Source of the DNA: Aeromonas bivalvium
GTDB taxonomy: Bacteria; Pseudomonadota; Gammaproteobacteria; Enterobacterales; Aeromonadaceae
Reading direction: 5' to 3'
Length of the DNA stretch: 64,000 nucleotides
Assembly (NCBI RefSeq): GCF_000819765.1
Contig: NZ_CDBT01000008.1
Location: 211,916-275,915 of the forward strand
Shown: in pieces, positions 29,416-38,495 of the stretch
Layout: each line of letters starts with the position of its first letter
Numbering within the stretch: position 1 is the first letter of the stretch
Notes under the pieces: generated by a model
Told to the model about the DNA's origin: nothing
The model's database searches: none
What the model saw: the letters and a program-made list of their open reading frames with translations, nothing else
Translations under genes and position numbers: made by a program

Positions 29416-30554
29416 GGCGATACTCCTTTTTCGTTTTTGATGTAGGGTCCGGGCCGCATTGTTCTTCCCTGACCGAATGCGGCACGCTGATGACTCGTGA
29501 TATTGCGGCAACAGTTGCCCGTTCCCGCCGCAGGGCGACGGAGAAAAGGAGAACGATCATCACAGTGTCGAGCCCTGTTTCGATGCAGACAGCGCGTGCA
29601 ACAGACAAGGGAGAGAGTTTGGCCTGGTGATTCAGACGGAAGGATTCTAGGGGGCGGCTATCCGGGGATGCAAACCGGGATCCTGTTTCTATGAGGTGGC
29701 TCAACAGAGTGAAATATATTCATTTTGCGATTCAATTCATGACGGGCATGGTAAATAAAGGTGATGACGATCCCGCTTTGATATGAAAGTGGAACCAGAT
29801 AGCGCCATATTGTCGCGCATCAGGGTTACAGCCTGTGAATCCTCCGTTAATACTTTTGGCGAAATTGCAGCTTATTCTCCCGGTTTTGCATAGCTATCTA
29901 TTTATCGCTCTCTCGACGCCCTGTTCAGCGCCGCCAAAATATGCTGCGGTGAGCACACTGAAATAACATTCATCCTCTCTGCATGGCCACAGGTCATGAC
30001 ATAAATACGGGAGAAAGAGAGGGCGCTTTTTAGCCCCTGATGCCGAGGCAGACATGGGCTGGTCGGCGCGTCGCCTATGCCATATTTTTTCAGCGGCGCG
30101 AATGCAGCCCGCCAGCAGGCAGCAGAAGCAGGCAAGGGGAGGGGCCTGCCCCGACTCGCCGCCCCGCCGGTATATATCGCTCCAGCCATGACCCTCCACC
30201 TGAGTTTGCCCTGCTTTGCCGCCCAGGCGTATCCCACTCTCTTTGCGATGCAATCTGGCTCCCGCCTTCCGGATACCCAACTACCTTGCCCAAGAGCAGG
30301 GATTGTCAGGAAAGACACAGGCAGCACGGGCGACAAGGGTCAGGCAGGAGGTGAGCCGCCTCGCCTTTTGACTTCAACTTCTTTTGAACTCTGGCGCCAT
30401 ACGATACCATGCGCATCGTGTGTTCCTGTTGGGGGGAGGCGCCGCCCATCGCCCCTGTGGCTGGCCGCTGGTCCCGTCATGCCCACGGGATGCACAGCCC
30501 GGGGCTGCCACGGCAGACCCGTTATCGCCATAGCCAACAGGACGGAGTATCAGG
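29416..30554. other. 1.1-kb gap without a supportable gene
   Basis: Frames of 100-165 codons exist on both strands (for example 30077-30571 plus and 29902-30336 minus), but they overlap each other, lack good ribosome-binding sites and read as low-complexity, Cys/Pro/Arg-rich shadow sequence. The stretch 29700-29960 is more AT-rich than its flanks. The gap must contain the promoter of the RidA-fusion gene; otherwise it may be eroded coding sequence or hold an RNA gene I cannot recognise. Confidence 0.5.
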
Positions 30555-30956
30555 ATGGCCATTGCCATTGAACAGTCGGACAACACACTGAGGGTCAACA
30601 AGGATCGCTACGATCTGGCTCGTATCGTCGGCGTGCAGGTAAAAGCACTCGGCTGGATGGATCGGCTCAAGAAGATCTTGTTGCTGGGGGTGGTCACCTC
30701 CAGTGTGCTCTTCTACTTCACTCCTTCCTACGAGCAGGCGGGCAACTGGCTCATCGTGCTGTTCCTGCCCCTGGTGGGTTTTCTGGTTGGCGCCCTGATG
30801 GGGCTGCTCTCTAGCGCGAAATATGAATTTCGCATCGAATTTTCCCACGCCGACGAGACGGGCGTGCAGTGGATCACCGCAGCAAAAAGCCGGCACGCCG
30901 CCGATTATGAAACCTTCAAGGCGCAGGCGGCCAGGCTGAAGGAGCGGCTCGGGTAG
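30555..30956 (+). CDS. small membrane protein of unknown function
   Basis: A 133-residue protein with two adjacent hydrophobic segments (about residues 43-58 and 67-86: ILLLGVVTSSVLFYF and WLIVLFLPLVGFLVG), a soluble N-terminal part of about 40 residues and a C-terminal part of about 45, which would both face the same side. GGAG (30544-30547) is seven bases before the ATG. I do not recognise the family. It is flanked by the 1.1-kb gap and a bidirectional terminator, so it is probably transcribed alone. Confidence 0.78.
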   Translation: MAIAIEQSDNTLRVNKDRYDLARIVGVQVKALGWMDRLKKILLLGVVTSSVLFYFTPSYEQAGNWLIVLFLPLVGFLVGALMGLLSSAKYEFRIEFSHADETGVQWITAAKSRHAADYETFKAQAARLKERLG

Positions 30957-31001
30957 GGCGCATCCAGTGGCGGGTCTGGGCCATCTGGCGTCAGCCATAT
31001 A

Positions 31002-31037
31002 AACAAGCCCGATCAGGTGCACCTGTTCGGGCTTGTT
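31002..31037. terminator. bidirectional terminator between the small membrane protein gene and anmK
   Basis: AACAAGCCCGA...TTCGGGCTTGTT encloses a second palindrome CAGGTGCACCTG. The T-rich ends are modest. It serves two convergent genes. Confidence 0.75.
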
Positions 31038-31069
31038 CTATTCGGGGGGATGGCGCTCGGTGACCCGCC

Positions 31070-32194
31070 TCAGGCGGGATAGAGGGCGCCCAGCACCGCC
31101 GGGCGGCTGGCGCCGGTCACCGCAGGCAGGTTGCCCGGCTTTTGCTGGATAAAGCGCTGTGCCAGCCAGGCAAAGGCGGCCCCTTCCACCCAGTCCGGCG
31201 CGAGGCCGAGCAGGGCTGTGCTGGCCAGATGCCAGCCAGGGAGCAGGGCCGAAAGCTCTGCCAGCAGCGGGGCGTTGTGGGCACCGCCGCCGCAGACAAA
31301 CAGCTCGGGCCGGGTTGGCGCACCATCCAGTGCGGGCAACTGGCGGGCGATGCTGTGGCAGGTCAGCGCCTGCAGGGTGCGCTGCACATCCACGGGGGCG
31401 TATGCCGTGCCTGCCAGCTCGCCGTCGAGCCACTCCAGGGTGAACATCTCCCGCCCCGTGCTCTTGGGAGCGGGGGCGGCGAAGTAGGGGTGAGCCAGCA
31501 GTTTCTCGAGCAGCGCGGGAACAAGCTGGCCGCTCGCGGCCCACTGGCCACCGGCATCATAGCTGTCGCCGTGGGGATGATGGCGGCGATACCAGCCGTC
31601 GAGCAGGGTGTTGGCCGGGCCGGTATCGAAGCCATATACCCCTGAACCAGATCCGCCATCGATCTTACCGGGCAGCACAGAGATATTGGCGATGCCGCCG
31701 AGGTTCAGCACCACCCGCAGGGCGCCGGGGCGGGCAAAGAGCGCCTGATGGAAGGCGGGCACCAGGGGCGCCCCCTGACCGCCGAGGGCCATGTCCATGG
31801 TGCGAAAATCGGCCACCACGTCGATGCCGGTCAGCGCCGCCAGCAGGGCCGCATTGCCTATCTGCAGGGTAAAGCCGAGGGCGGGACGGTGGCGAATGGT
31901 CTGGCCGTGGCTGCCGATGGCGCGAATATCGGCAGGCGTGAGGCCGGCCTTGGCGAGCAGGGCCTGGGTGGCGGCGGCAAATTCGCGGGCCACCCGATTG
32001 TCGGCCACCCCCATGCGGTCGATTTCGCTCTCCCCCGGAGTGCAGAGGTCATGCAGGGTGCGGGCGGTATCGGCAGGCCAGGGATGGCAGAGGGCCGTCT
32101 CGACCTTGAGGGTCTCGCCCTCCATGCTCACCAGCACGGCATCAATGCCGTCCAGGCTGGTTCCGGACATCAATCCTATATAGCGTTCAGTCAT
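31070..32194 (-). CDS. anmK: anhydro-N-acetylmuramic acid kinase
   Basis: Opens and phosphorylates 1,6-anhydro-MurNAc to MurNAc 6-phosphate in cell-wall recycling. The 374-residue product has the ATP-binding start YIGLMSGTSLDGIDAVLV (residues 5-22), GSHGQTIRHRP (about 93-103), VLNLGGIANISVLPG (about 160-174) and GFDTGPANTLLD (about 187-198). AAAGGGGG precedes the ATG. The gene follows mepM on the same strand, and both act on peptidoglycan or its fragments. The gap between them holds three tandem copies of the anmK start (see 32195-32466). Confidence 0.96.
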   Translation of the reverse strand: MTERYIGLMSGTSLDGIDAVLVSMEGETLKVETALCHPWPADTARTLHDLCTPGESEIDRMGVADNRVAREFAAATQALLAKAGLTPADIRAIGSHGQTIRHRPALGFTLQIGNAALLAALTGIDVVADFRTMDMALGGQGAPLVPAFHQALFARPGALRVVLNLGGIANISVLPGKIDGGSGSGVYGFDTGPANTLLDGWYRRHHPHGDSYDAGGQWAASGQLVPALLEKLLAHPYFAAPAPKSTGREMFTLEWLDGELAGTAYAPVDVQRTLQALTCHSIARQLPALDGAPTRPELFVCGGGAHNAPLLAELSALLPGWHLASTALLGLAPDWVEGAAFAWLAQRFIQQKPGNLPAVTGASRPAVLGALYPA

Positions 32195-32466
32195 GACAAC
32201 CCCCTTTCAATGATGCAAAGGAATGGTCCGATGCCATACCCTGCTCCGGTCCCCGAGATCAATCGGATAAAACGCTCGCTCATGACATCACCTCTTCAGT
32301 GGTACAGAGGGACGGTTCGATGCCATGCCCCGCTCCGGTCCCCGAGATCAATCGGATAAAACGCTCTCTCATGACATCACCTCTTCAGTGGTACAGAGGG
32401 ACGGTTCGATGCCATGCCATACCCTGCTCCGGTCCCCGACATCAATCCGATATGACGTTCTGCCAT
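32195..32466 (-). repeat. three tandem degenerate copies of the anmK start region
   Basis: Upstream of anmK (ATG at 32194) lie three further start-like units with ATG at 32283, 32372 and 32466, giving steps of 89, 89 and 94 bases. Each has a purine-rich site before its ATG and about 12 codons resembling AnmK: MSERFIRLISGTGAG, MRERFIRLISGTGAG and MAERHIGLMSGTGAG, against MTERYIGLMSGTSLD in the gene. Each unit then stays open for a total of 29-30 codons. The two nearer to anmK end in a TGA that overlaps the next ATG (ATGA), and the farthest ends four bases before the next ATG. Confidence 0.85.
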
Positions 32467-32530
32467 GACAAGGCTCCTTGTGGTTCAGGGGCGTGCGAGC
32501 GGCCCGTGTCGCCGGTCGCCGAGGTGGCCG

Positions 32531-33832
32531 TCAAGAGGCGTCCCGGCGCTGGGCGAGTTGCAACTGCGGCTGCTCCAGCTTGGCGAGTTGCTGGCGGGCC
32601 TGCACCTTGAATCGGCTCAGGGCGTTGCCGCTCAGGGTCTCGGCCTGGGGCAGGATCAGGGTGCGCGGGTTCTTGTGGATACCGCCCACCACGAATTCAT
32701 AGTGCAGGTGCGGGCCTGTGACCCGGCCGGTGCCGCCGAGCAGGCCTATGGTCTGCCCCTGTTTCACCCGCTGCCCCTTGTTGACGGTGCGCTTGGAGAG
32801 GTGCAGGTACTTGGTCACATAGTTGCCGGCGTGCTTGATGAAGACGTAGTTGCCGTTGAACTGGTTGTAACCGGCCGCCACCACGCTGCCACCGCCCGCC
32901 GCCATGATGGGGGTGCCCACCGGCGCCACATAGTCGATGCCGTTGTGGGGGCGCACCTTGCCGGTGACCGGGTGCAGGCGGCGGGGGTTGAAGTTGGAGC
33001 TGATGTACTTGAAGTTGACCGGGGCGCGCAGGAAGCTCTTGCGCATCGCCTTGCCCGCCGGGGTGTAGTAGTTGCCATCCTCGCTCAACACGGCGCGATA
33101 GATCTCGCCCTGGTTGATGAACTCGGCTGCCAGGATGTCGCCGGAAGCGACCCGCTCCTCATCCTGATACTTCTCCTCGAACAGCACCCGGAAGCTGTCC
33201 CCCGGTTGCAGGTCCTGGGCAAAGTCGATGTCCCAGCCGAAGATGGCGGCGAGATCCATGATCTGATCCTCCGTCATGCCCGCCTCCACGGCGGCGCCCC
33301 AGAAGCTGGAGCGAATGCTGCCCTGGGCGCTCGCTTCCCGGGTGTCCAGCTCGAGACGAACGGCCCTGGCGGTGAAGCTGTCGTCCTTGCGGCTCACCTT
33401 GAGCGCCTGCTCCAGGCTGTGGGGGTAATAGAGGCTGTGCAGCTCGCCGCCCTGGGTGAGCTTGAAGGTGAGCTCCTGGCCGGGCCTGAGCAGGCGCAGG
33501 GTATCCGTGCCCTCGAGCTGATCGATGAGGTGCAGATCCGCGGTGCTCAGGCCCAGACGCTGGAAGATGACCCCCATGTTGTCGCCGCTGCGCACCTTCA
33601 CCTGCCTGGTGACATAACGCGGCTTGGGCGGGGTGACGGGTTCGGCCCGTGCCAGCAGCGCCTCCTCGTCGACCTGCTGCTCGACGGCCAGTTCGTTGTC
33701 GTTGTCATCGACCCGGGTGGCCACGGCGCGCTCGCTCGGCCAGGCCGCCAGCATCATCACCAGTATGCTCAGAATAAGCACCATCTTGCGGTGCCAGGTG
33801 GGGAGAGAGTTGAAGGCGTGCCAAAGGACCAT
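32531..33832 (-). CDS. mepM: peptidoglycan DD-metalloendopeptidase MepM family
   Basis: A zinc enzyme that cuts D,D-crosslinks in peptidoglycan to allow wall growth. The 433-residue protein has an N-terminal membrane anchor (about residues 16-31), an OapA/LysM-like part (RQVKVRSGDNMGVIFQRL, about 76-93) and a C-terminal M23 domain. The M23 ligands are the His and Asp of PHNGIDYVAP (about 296-305) and HLHYEF (about 376-381). It is divergent from tyrS and upstream of anmK, the order also seen in vibrios. The gene ends 64 bases before the first copy of the anmK start. Confidence 0.95.
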   Translation of the reverse strand: MVLWHAFNSLPTWHRKMVLILSILVMMLAAWPSERAVATRVDDNDNELAVEQQVDEEALLARAEPVTPPKPRYVTRQVKVRSGDNMGVIFQRLGLSTADLHLIDQLEGTDTLRLLRPGQELTFKLTQGGELHSLYYPHSLEQALKVSRKDDSFTARAVRLELDTREASAQGSIRSSFWGAAVEAGMTEDQIMDLAAIFGWDIDFAQDLQPGDSFRVLFEEKYQDEERVASGDILAAEFINQGEIYRAVLSEDGNYYTPAGKAMRKSFLRAPVNFKYISSNFNPRRLHPVTGKVRPHNGIDYVAPVGTPIMAAGGGSVVAAGYNQFNGNYVFIKHAGNYVTKYLHLSKRTVNKGQRVKQGQTIGLLGGTGRVTGPHLHYEFVVGGIHKNPRTLILPQAETLSGNALSRFKVQARQQLAKLEQPQLQLAQRRDAS

Positions 33833-33946
33833 GGGAAGCTGACGAAGTTGAGCCGGGAAGAAGCTCGGAGTTTACCGCCTTTCCAATTGGCCCGCCATTC
33901 CAGTAATATGGCTGGCCCTGTGGAATCGTGATTGGAGAGTCAAAAA

Positions 33947-35146
33947 ATGTCCCAGCTCGAGGTGGCGCTAGCCGAGATCAAGCGCGGAGCGGAAGAAATT
34001 CTGGTGGAAGAGGAACTGGTTGCCAAGTTGAAGGAAGGGCGCCCCCTGCGCATCAAGCTGGGGATGGACCCGACGGCACCTGACATCCACCTGGGTCACA
34101 CCGTGATCCTCAACAAGCTGAAGACCTTCCAGGACCTGGGCCACGAGATCATCCTGCTGATTGGCGACTTCACCGCCATGGTGGGGGATCCCTCCGGCAA
34201 GAACGCCACCCGTCCGCCGCTCTCCGAAGAGGCCATCAAGCACAACGCCCTCACCTATGCGGAGCAGGCGTTCAAGATCCTCGACCCGGCCAAGACCCGC
34301 ATCGAGTACAACTCCACCTGGCTCGGCGAGCTGGGCGCGACCGGCATGATCAAGCTGGCGGCCAAGCAGACCGTGGCCCGCATGATGGAGCGCGACGATT
34401 TCAAGAAGCGCTACAGCGGCGGCCAGTCCATCGCCATTCACGAATTCCTCTATCCGCTGCTGCAAGGCTATGACTCGGTCGCGCTCAAAGCGGACGTCGA
34501 GCTCGGCGGTACCGATCAGAAGTTCAACCTGCTGATGGGCCGCGAGCTGCAAAAAGATGCGGGCATGGCGACCCAGTGCGTGCTGATGATGCCGCTCTTG
34601 GTGGGCCTGGACGGCGTCAAGAAGATGTCCAAGTCCGCTGCCAACTACATAGGCGTGCACGACGCCCCGGGGGAGATGTTCGGCAAGATCATGTCCATCA
34701 CCGACACCCTGATGTGGAACTACTACGAGCTGCTCTCCTTCCGTCCGCTGGCTGAAATTGAAGAGTTCAAGGCAGGGATCGAAGCCGGGACCCTGAACCC
34801 GCGCGACGTGAAGATCTGGCTGGCCAAGGAGATCATCGCCCGTTACCACGACCAAGCGGCAGCCGAGGCGGCCCACGAAGACTTCACCCAGCGCTTCTCC
34901 AAGAACGCCATCCCGGACGAGATGCCGGAAGTCGAACTGGCCCTGGAAGGCGACGGCCTGGCCATCGCCAACCTGCTCAAGGAGGCCGATCTGGTGGCCA
35001 CCACCTCCGAGGCGCTGCGCATGATCAAGCAGGGCGCGGTGAAGGTGGATGGCGAGAAGCTGGATGATGGCAAGGCACTCATCGGTGCCGGCACCGCCGT
35101 CTACCAGGTTGGCAAGCGCAAGTTTGCTCGGGTGACCGTCAAGTAA
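33947..35146 (+). CDS. tyrS: tyrosyl-tRNA synthetase
   Basis: Class I synthetase charging tRNA-Tyr. The 399-residue product belongs to the shorter TyrZ-like group (E. coli TyrS is 424). The HIGH-type motif is HLGHT (about residues 48-52), the KMSKS motif is present as [10 protein letters not shown] (about 229-238), and the C-terminal S4 RNA-binding domain covers the last 65 residues. GGAG at 33934-33937 is nine bases before the ATG at 33947. A terminator follows. Confidence 0.97.
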   Translation: MSQLEVALAEIKRGAEEILVEEELVAKLKEGRPLRIKLGMDPTAPDIHLGHTVILNKLKTFQDLGHEIILLIGDFTAMVGDPSGKNATRPPLSEEAIKHNALTYAEQAFKILDPAKTRIEYNSTWLGELGATGMIKLAAKQTVARMMERDDFKKRYSGGQSIAIHEFLYPLLQGYDSVALKADVELGGTDQKFNLLMGRELQKDAGMATQCVLMMPLLVGLDGVKKMSKSAANYIGVHDAPGEMFGKIMSITDTLMWNYYELLSFRPLAEIEEFKAGIEAGTLNPRDVKIWLAKEIIARYHDQAAAEAAHEDFTQRFSKNAIPDEMPEVELALEGDGLAIANLLKEADLVATTSEALRMIKQGAVKVDGEKLDDGKALIGAGTAVYQVGKRKFARVTVK

Positions 35147-35172
35147 GTCGCCACCTCCGGCGCCGCCATAAG

Positions 35173-35202
35173 AGAAAGGCCTCCCTTGCGGAGGCCTTTT
35201 CG
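35173..35202 (+). terminator. rho-independent terminator after tyrS
   Basis: AAAGGCCTCC/GGAGGCCTTTT stem with a short T run; it may also serve yajL from the other side. Confidence 0.85.
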
Positions 35203-35232
35203 TTGGCGTGACTCGGACAGTTCCCCTGCCGG

Positions 35233-35790
35233 TTACAGCACCATGGGGCGGGCCACGGCATCGGCCGCCTCGGCGCCCCGCAGCACTCGCACCAGGGCGA
35301 GGGCAAACTCGATGGCGGTGCCGGGTCCCTGACTGGTCACCAGTCGAGAGCCGCTATCTATGACGACGCGCTCCTGGCTGAGCTGGGAGGCGGGGATCCG
35401 GGCCCAGAAGCCGGGATGGCAGGTGGCCTTGGCCTCCCCCAGCAGACCATGGGGCAGCAATACCACGGCGGGGGCGGCGCACAGGGCCGCGCGCCAGCGG
35501 CCCGCCTCGGCCTGGGCCCGCAGCAGGGCGATGGCCCTGGGGTTATCCCGAATACATTCGCTGCCGGGCAGGCCGCCGGGCACGACGATCAACTCGAAGT
35601 CGCCTGCTGGCAGCTCGTCGAGGTGGCAATCTGCCATCAGCTGCACACCACGGGAGGCGCGGACGAGGCGCTGACCGGTCGGGCAGCAGGAGGCGAGCAC
35701 CACCTCGATGCCGGCGCGCACCAGCACGTCCTGGGTGGCGACGGTTTCTATCTCTTCCGAGCCGGGGGCGACCAGCAACAAGACGCTCAT
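35233..35790 (-). CDS. yajL: DJ-1/YajL family protein (glyoxalase/deglycase-type)
   Basis: A 185-residue protein of the DJ-1/PfpI superfamily, linked to protection from oxidative and carbonyl stress. The nucleophile elbow is CAAPAVVLLPHGLL with the reactive Cys at about residue 104, preceded by the conserved Glu in APGSEEIE (about 8-15) and VVPGGLPGSE (about 69-78). AGGAG lies before the ATG at 35790; the longer open frame is an artefact. It follows panE by 41 bases. The name is used for the closest E. coli family member; the true substrate is not known. Confidence 0.9.
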   Translation of the reverse strand: MSVLLLVAPGSEEIETVATQDVLVRAGIEVVLASCCPTGQRLVRASRGVQLMADCHLDELPAGDFELIVVPGGLPGSECIRDNPRAIALLRAQAEAGRWRAALCAAPAVVLLPHGLLGEAKATCHPGFWARIPASQLSQERVVIDSGSRLVTSQGPGTAIEFALALVRVLRGAEAADAVARPMVL

Positions 35791-35831
35791 GGGGTGACTC
35801 CTGTGAGAAATGGGGGGCGGGCCGTCAAAGC

Positions 35832-36767
35832 TTAGCCCTGGTCCTGGCTGCGATCCTTGATGGCCTGGTAGAGCCCCTGATTGACCGGCACCATGATGCC
35901 GTGTGCCTGGGCCCTGGCCAGCAGGAAGCCGGTGATGGCCTCTATCTCCGTCTCCTTGCCCTGCTCCAGATCCTGGTGCATGGAGGAGTAGTTGTCGGCG
36001 GTGAGCCCGGCGACCGATTGCACCCGCCGCGCCAGCTCCTCCGCCGTGGTGGTGATCCCCTCGGCGTTCATGACGTCGGCCACCTCGATGCAGATCTGCT
36101 GCAGGGTGTCGGCAAAGCGCGGACCCGTCAGCTCGCCATTCTTGATGCGATAGAGGGCGGTGAGGGGGTTGATGGCGCAGTTGATGGCGAGCTTGTGCCA
36201 CTGGCGGGTGAGGATCTGCTCATCCCAGCTCGCCTGACCCAGGGCCTGGGCCAGTCGATCGGCCAGGGGGGCAAACTGGCGCCCCGCCTCGTTGACCGGG
36301 CCGAGCCAGGTCTCGCCCCGGCCGGTGTGACGAAACACGAAGTGGCCCTGCTGCAGGGCGCCATGGCTGGTGACGCCGGCGATGACGGGGTTGTCGGGGA
36401 ACAGCTCGACCACGCGCTCGGCCACTCCCATGCCGTTGTGCAGCAGGACGATGGGCACCTGCTTGTCCAGCTTGCCGAGGAGAGGGAGCAGAGCCGGGAT
36501 CACCTGGTCCGCCTTGGTCATCACCAGCAGGCGGCGGATGGCCGGGCGATCGGCCACGAAGGCGCGGGGGATGGCGATGAGGGTATGCTGACCATCCAGA
36601 CCGGTGAAGTCGACGACAGGATGCAGGGTGGCTCTGTGGCGCTCGCGCAGCAGCAGCTGTGTGGGTTGGCCGGATTGGGTCAGCAGGGTGGCGAACACGC
36701 CGCCGAGTGCGCCACAACCGAGCAGGGACCAGGAGGGGGAAGGGGGAAGTTGGGATCCGCTTGGCAT
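35832..36767 (-). CDS. panE: 2-dehydropantoate 2-reductase
   Basis: Reduces ketopantoate to pantoate with NADPH in pantothenate and CoA synthesis. The 311-residue product has an N-terminal Rossmann GCGALGGVFATLL (about residues 17-29), the HNGMGV segment (about 109-114) and the catalytic lysine in WHKLAINCAINPLTAL (about 184-199). The first dozen residues are atypical and Ser/Pro-rich and the start has no clear ribosome-binding site, so translation may begin later. It is divergent from yajQ, as in related genera. Confidence 0.92.
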   Translation of the reverse strand: MPSGSQLPPSPSWSLLGCGALGGVFATLLTQSGQPTQLLLRERHRATLHPVVDFTGLDGQHTLIAIPRAFVADRPAIRRLLVMTKADQVIPALLPLLGKLDKQVPIVLLHNGMGVAERVVELFPDNPVIAGVTSHGALQQGHFVFRHTGRGETWLGPVNEAGRQFAPLADRLAQALGQASWDEQILTRQWHKLAINCAINPLTALYRIKNGELTGPRFADTLQQICIEVADVMNAEGITTTAEELARRVQSVAGLTADNYSSMHQDLEQGKETEIEAITGFLLARAQAHGIMVPVNQGLYQAIKDRSQDQG

Positions 36768-36946
36768 GATATGACTCGATCATCAGGGTGGGCCGTCCAG
36801 CCTGGGAGGCTTGGAGGTGGACACTCATGGGTCTCACCTGTCGGCAATGGCAAGGATTCTAACAGAGCGTCTTTATCGAAATCAGCAAATTTGCCGGTTT
36901 TCTGGTAGATTTGGCCGCCAATAATGCAACATGAGGAGCCCCGGCC

Positions 36947-37429
36947 ATGCCGTCATTCGATATTGTCTCTGAAGTCAAAATGAACGAGGTGTTGAACGCG
37001 GTCGACAACGCCAATCGTGAACTGGCCACCCGATTCGATTTTCGTGGTGTTGAAGCCAGCTTCGAGTTGAACAAGGAAGAGGTCAAGCTGGAGGCGGATG
37101 CCGACTTCCAGCTCAAGCAGATGGTCGAGATGCTGCGGGGCGCCCTGCTCAAGCGCAACATCGAGAACAGTTCCATGGAGGTGGGCGACAGCGTTCACTC
37201 CGGCAAGCGTTTCCACCTGACCGTGAAGTTCAAGCAGGGGATCGAGAAAGAGACCGCCAAGAAGCTGGTGAAGCTCATCAAGGATTCCAAGATCAAGGTG
37301 CAGGTCGCCATCCAGGGCGACGAGGTGCGGGTCACCGGCAAGAAGCGCGACGATCTGCAGGAGACCATGGCCCTGGTGCGCGGCGCCGAGCTGGGCCAGC
37401 CGATGCAGTTCCAGAATTTCCGCGACTGA
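36947..37429 (+). CDS. yajQ: YajQ family nucleotide-binding protein
   Basis: A 160-residue protein starting [18 protein letters not shown], the exact YajQ opening. Some family members bind cyclic di-GMP and act with LysR regulators (shown in Xanthomonas). The two-domain body contains [14 protein letters not shown] (about 27-40) and ends QFQNFRD. GAGGAG is upstream of the ATG. It has its own terminator. Whether this copy binds c-di-GMP is not shown; a diguanylate cyclase is encoded at 61975. Confidence 0.94.
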   Translation: MPSFDIVSEVKMNEVLNAVDNANRELATRFDFRGVEASFELNKEEVKLEADADFQLKQMVEMLRGALLKRNIENSSMEVGDSVHSGKRFHLTVKFKQGIEKETAKKLVKLIKDSKIKVQVAIQGDEVRVTGKKRDDLQETMALVRGAELGQPMQFQNFRD

Positions 37430-37437
37430 CTGCGGAT

Positions 37438-37463
37438 AAAGAGGGGATGCCCCTCTTTATTTC
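37438..37463 (+). terminator. rho-independent terminator after yajQ
   Basis: AAAGAGGGG/CCCCTCTTT stem with loop ATG, then ATTT. Confidence 0.85.
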
Positions 37464-37477
37464 GTCGGACCGATGCC

Positions 37478-37512
37478 AAAAAAAACCGGAGCCTGGGCTC
37501 CGGTTTTTTTGT
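37478..37512. terminator. bidirectional terminator between yajQ and ompK
   Basis: AAAAAAAACCGGAGCC...GGCTCCGGTTTTTTT: a strong stem with A/T runs on both sides. Confidence 0.93.
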
Positions 37513-37532
37513 CTCTGTGAGAACAGGTTCGA

Positions 37533-38339
37533 TTAGAACTTGTAGGTCACGGAGAAGTAGTGGCCAAAACCAGTGGTCTTCAGGCCGAAGGTACCGTTCT
37601 GGATGCCGTAGATGTCGTTGAAGTACTTCAGGCCGTAACCGACGGCGTAGCGGTCGGAGTGCCAGTACAGGCCGTTGAACATGGCGGTACCGTCGGTGGA
37701 GCTGTCCTTGGCATCGAACAGGTGATCCAGGTAGCCCTGATAGGCGACGAAGCTGCCGTTGGAGAAGGTGTAGAAGGGCTTGAACCAGTTCATGGAGAAC
37801 TGATAGCCGTTCCAGCCTTGCTCGCCAGAGCCTTCGTTGACGTGGCGTGCATACAGGTTCATGCCCACCTTGCCGAACCAGGGCACCTGTACGTCGGCAC
37901 CCAGACCGGTCATGGCTTCGAACAGGCCATCCGGACCACCCACGTTGACCAGGTTGGCGATGTAGACTTCCTGGATCGGACCGAAGGAGAGATCTTTGCC
38001 GGTCATGGCATCGATGGACAGGCGCGGGGCGAACTTGATGAACAGGTTGTCGCTGTCATGCTTGTCGTCGTGCTTGCTCTGGAAGATATCGAATACGTCG
38101 ACATAACCGTACAGGTCAAAAATACCGGAGCGACCACCGAATTCCATTTCGAAGTAGGTGTCGTTGTAGCCACCTTCGGCTTCGCTGTAGGGCAGCTGGT
38201 CGATGGTGTGCATCACGTTGAACTGGAACCACTTGTAGTCGTTCTTGTGGATGTCGCCGCTATAGTCAGCAGCCATAGCCGGAGTGGCGGAAGCCGCCAG
38301 CAGACCAGCAGCGATCAGAGTCTTGGTAAATTTGGCCAT
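37533..38339 (-). CDS. ompK: OmpK/Tsx-type outer membrane channel
   Basis: A 268-residue precursor with a signal peptide ending ATPAMA (about residue 23), followed by DYSGDIHKNDYKWFQFNV, and a C-terminal aromatic strand ending SVTYKF, the signature of outer-membrane beta barrels. It fits the nucleoside-specific channel family (Tsx) and the Vibrio OmpK phage-receptor proteins. AAGAG precedes the ATG at 38339. A CRP-like site lies about 70 bases upstream of the likely start point. Nucleoside uptake is the likely role; phage reception is known for relatives only. Confidence 0.92.
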   Translation of the reverse strand: MAKFTKTLIAAGLLAASATPAMAADYSGDIHKNDYKWFQFNVMHTIDQLPYSEAEGGYNDTYFEMEFGGRSGIFDLYGYVDVFDIFQSKHDDKHDSDNLFIKFAPRLSIDAMTGKDLSFGPIQEVYIANLVNVGGPDGLFEAMTGLGADVQVPWFGKVGMNLYARHVNEGSGEQGWNGYQFSMNWFKPFYTFSNGSFVAYQGYLDHLFDAKDSSTDGTAMFNGLYWHSDRYAVGYGLKYFNDIYGIQNGTFGLKTTGFGHYFSVTYKF

Positions 38340-38401
38340 TTTATTGGTCTCTTGTGCGTTTAGTTGAGGTTTTCCGTAGCCTGCCCACAAGGAGCGGAGG
38401 G

Positions 38402-38407
38402 ATTCTA
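38402..38407 (-). promoter_or_regulatory. -10 element of the ompK promoter (tentative)
   Basis: TAGAAT on the minus strand, with a poor -35 about 16-17 bases upstream, as is usual for an activator-dependent promoter. The start would fall near 38395. Confidence 0.45.
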
Positions 38408-38457
38408 GCCAAATAAATTCAGCGGATAAACGTTCAAGAGGGAACTTTCTCTGGAAG

Positions 38458-38473
38458 TGTGAATCTAATCACC
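38458..38473 (-). promoter_or_regulatory. CRP-like site upstream of ompK
   Basis: TGTGA-ATCTAA-TCACC has one mismatch to TGTGA-N6-TCACA. It is centred about 70 bases before the inferred start, a class I activator spacing. Confidence 0.6.
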
Positions 38474-38495
38474 CCCAATTTCGCGCAAACGCTTG

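Noticed and set aside
30077-30571. A 164-codon frame upstream of the small membrane protein gene
   Set aside because: No ribosome-binding site, Cys/Pro/Arg-rich composition, overlaps a competing minus-strand frame at 29902-30336 and runs into the start of the supported gene at 30555.
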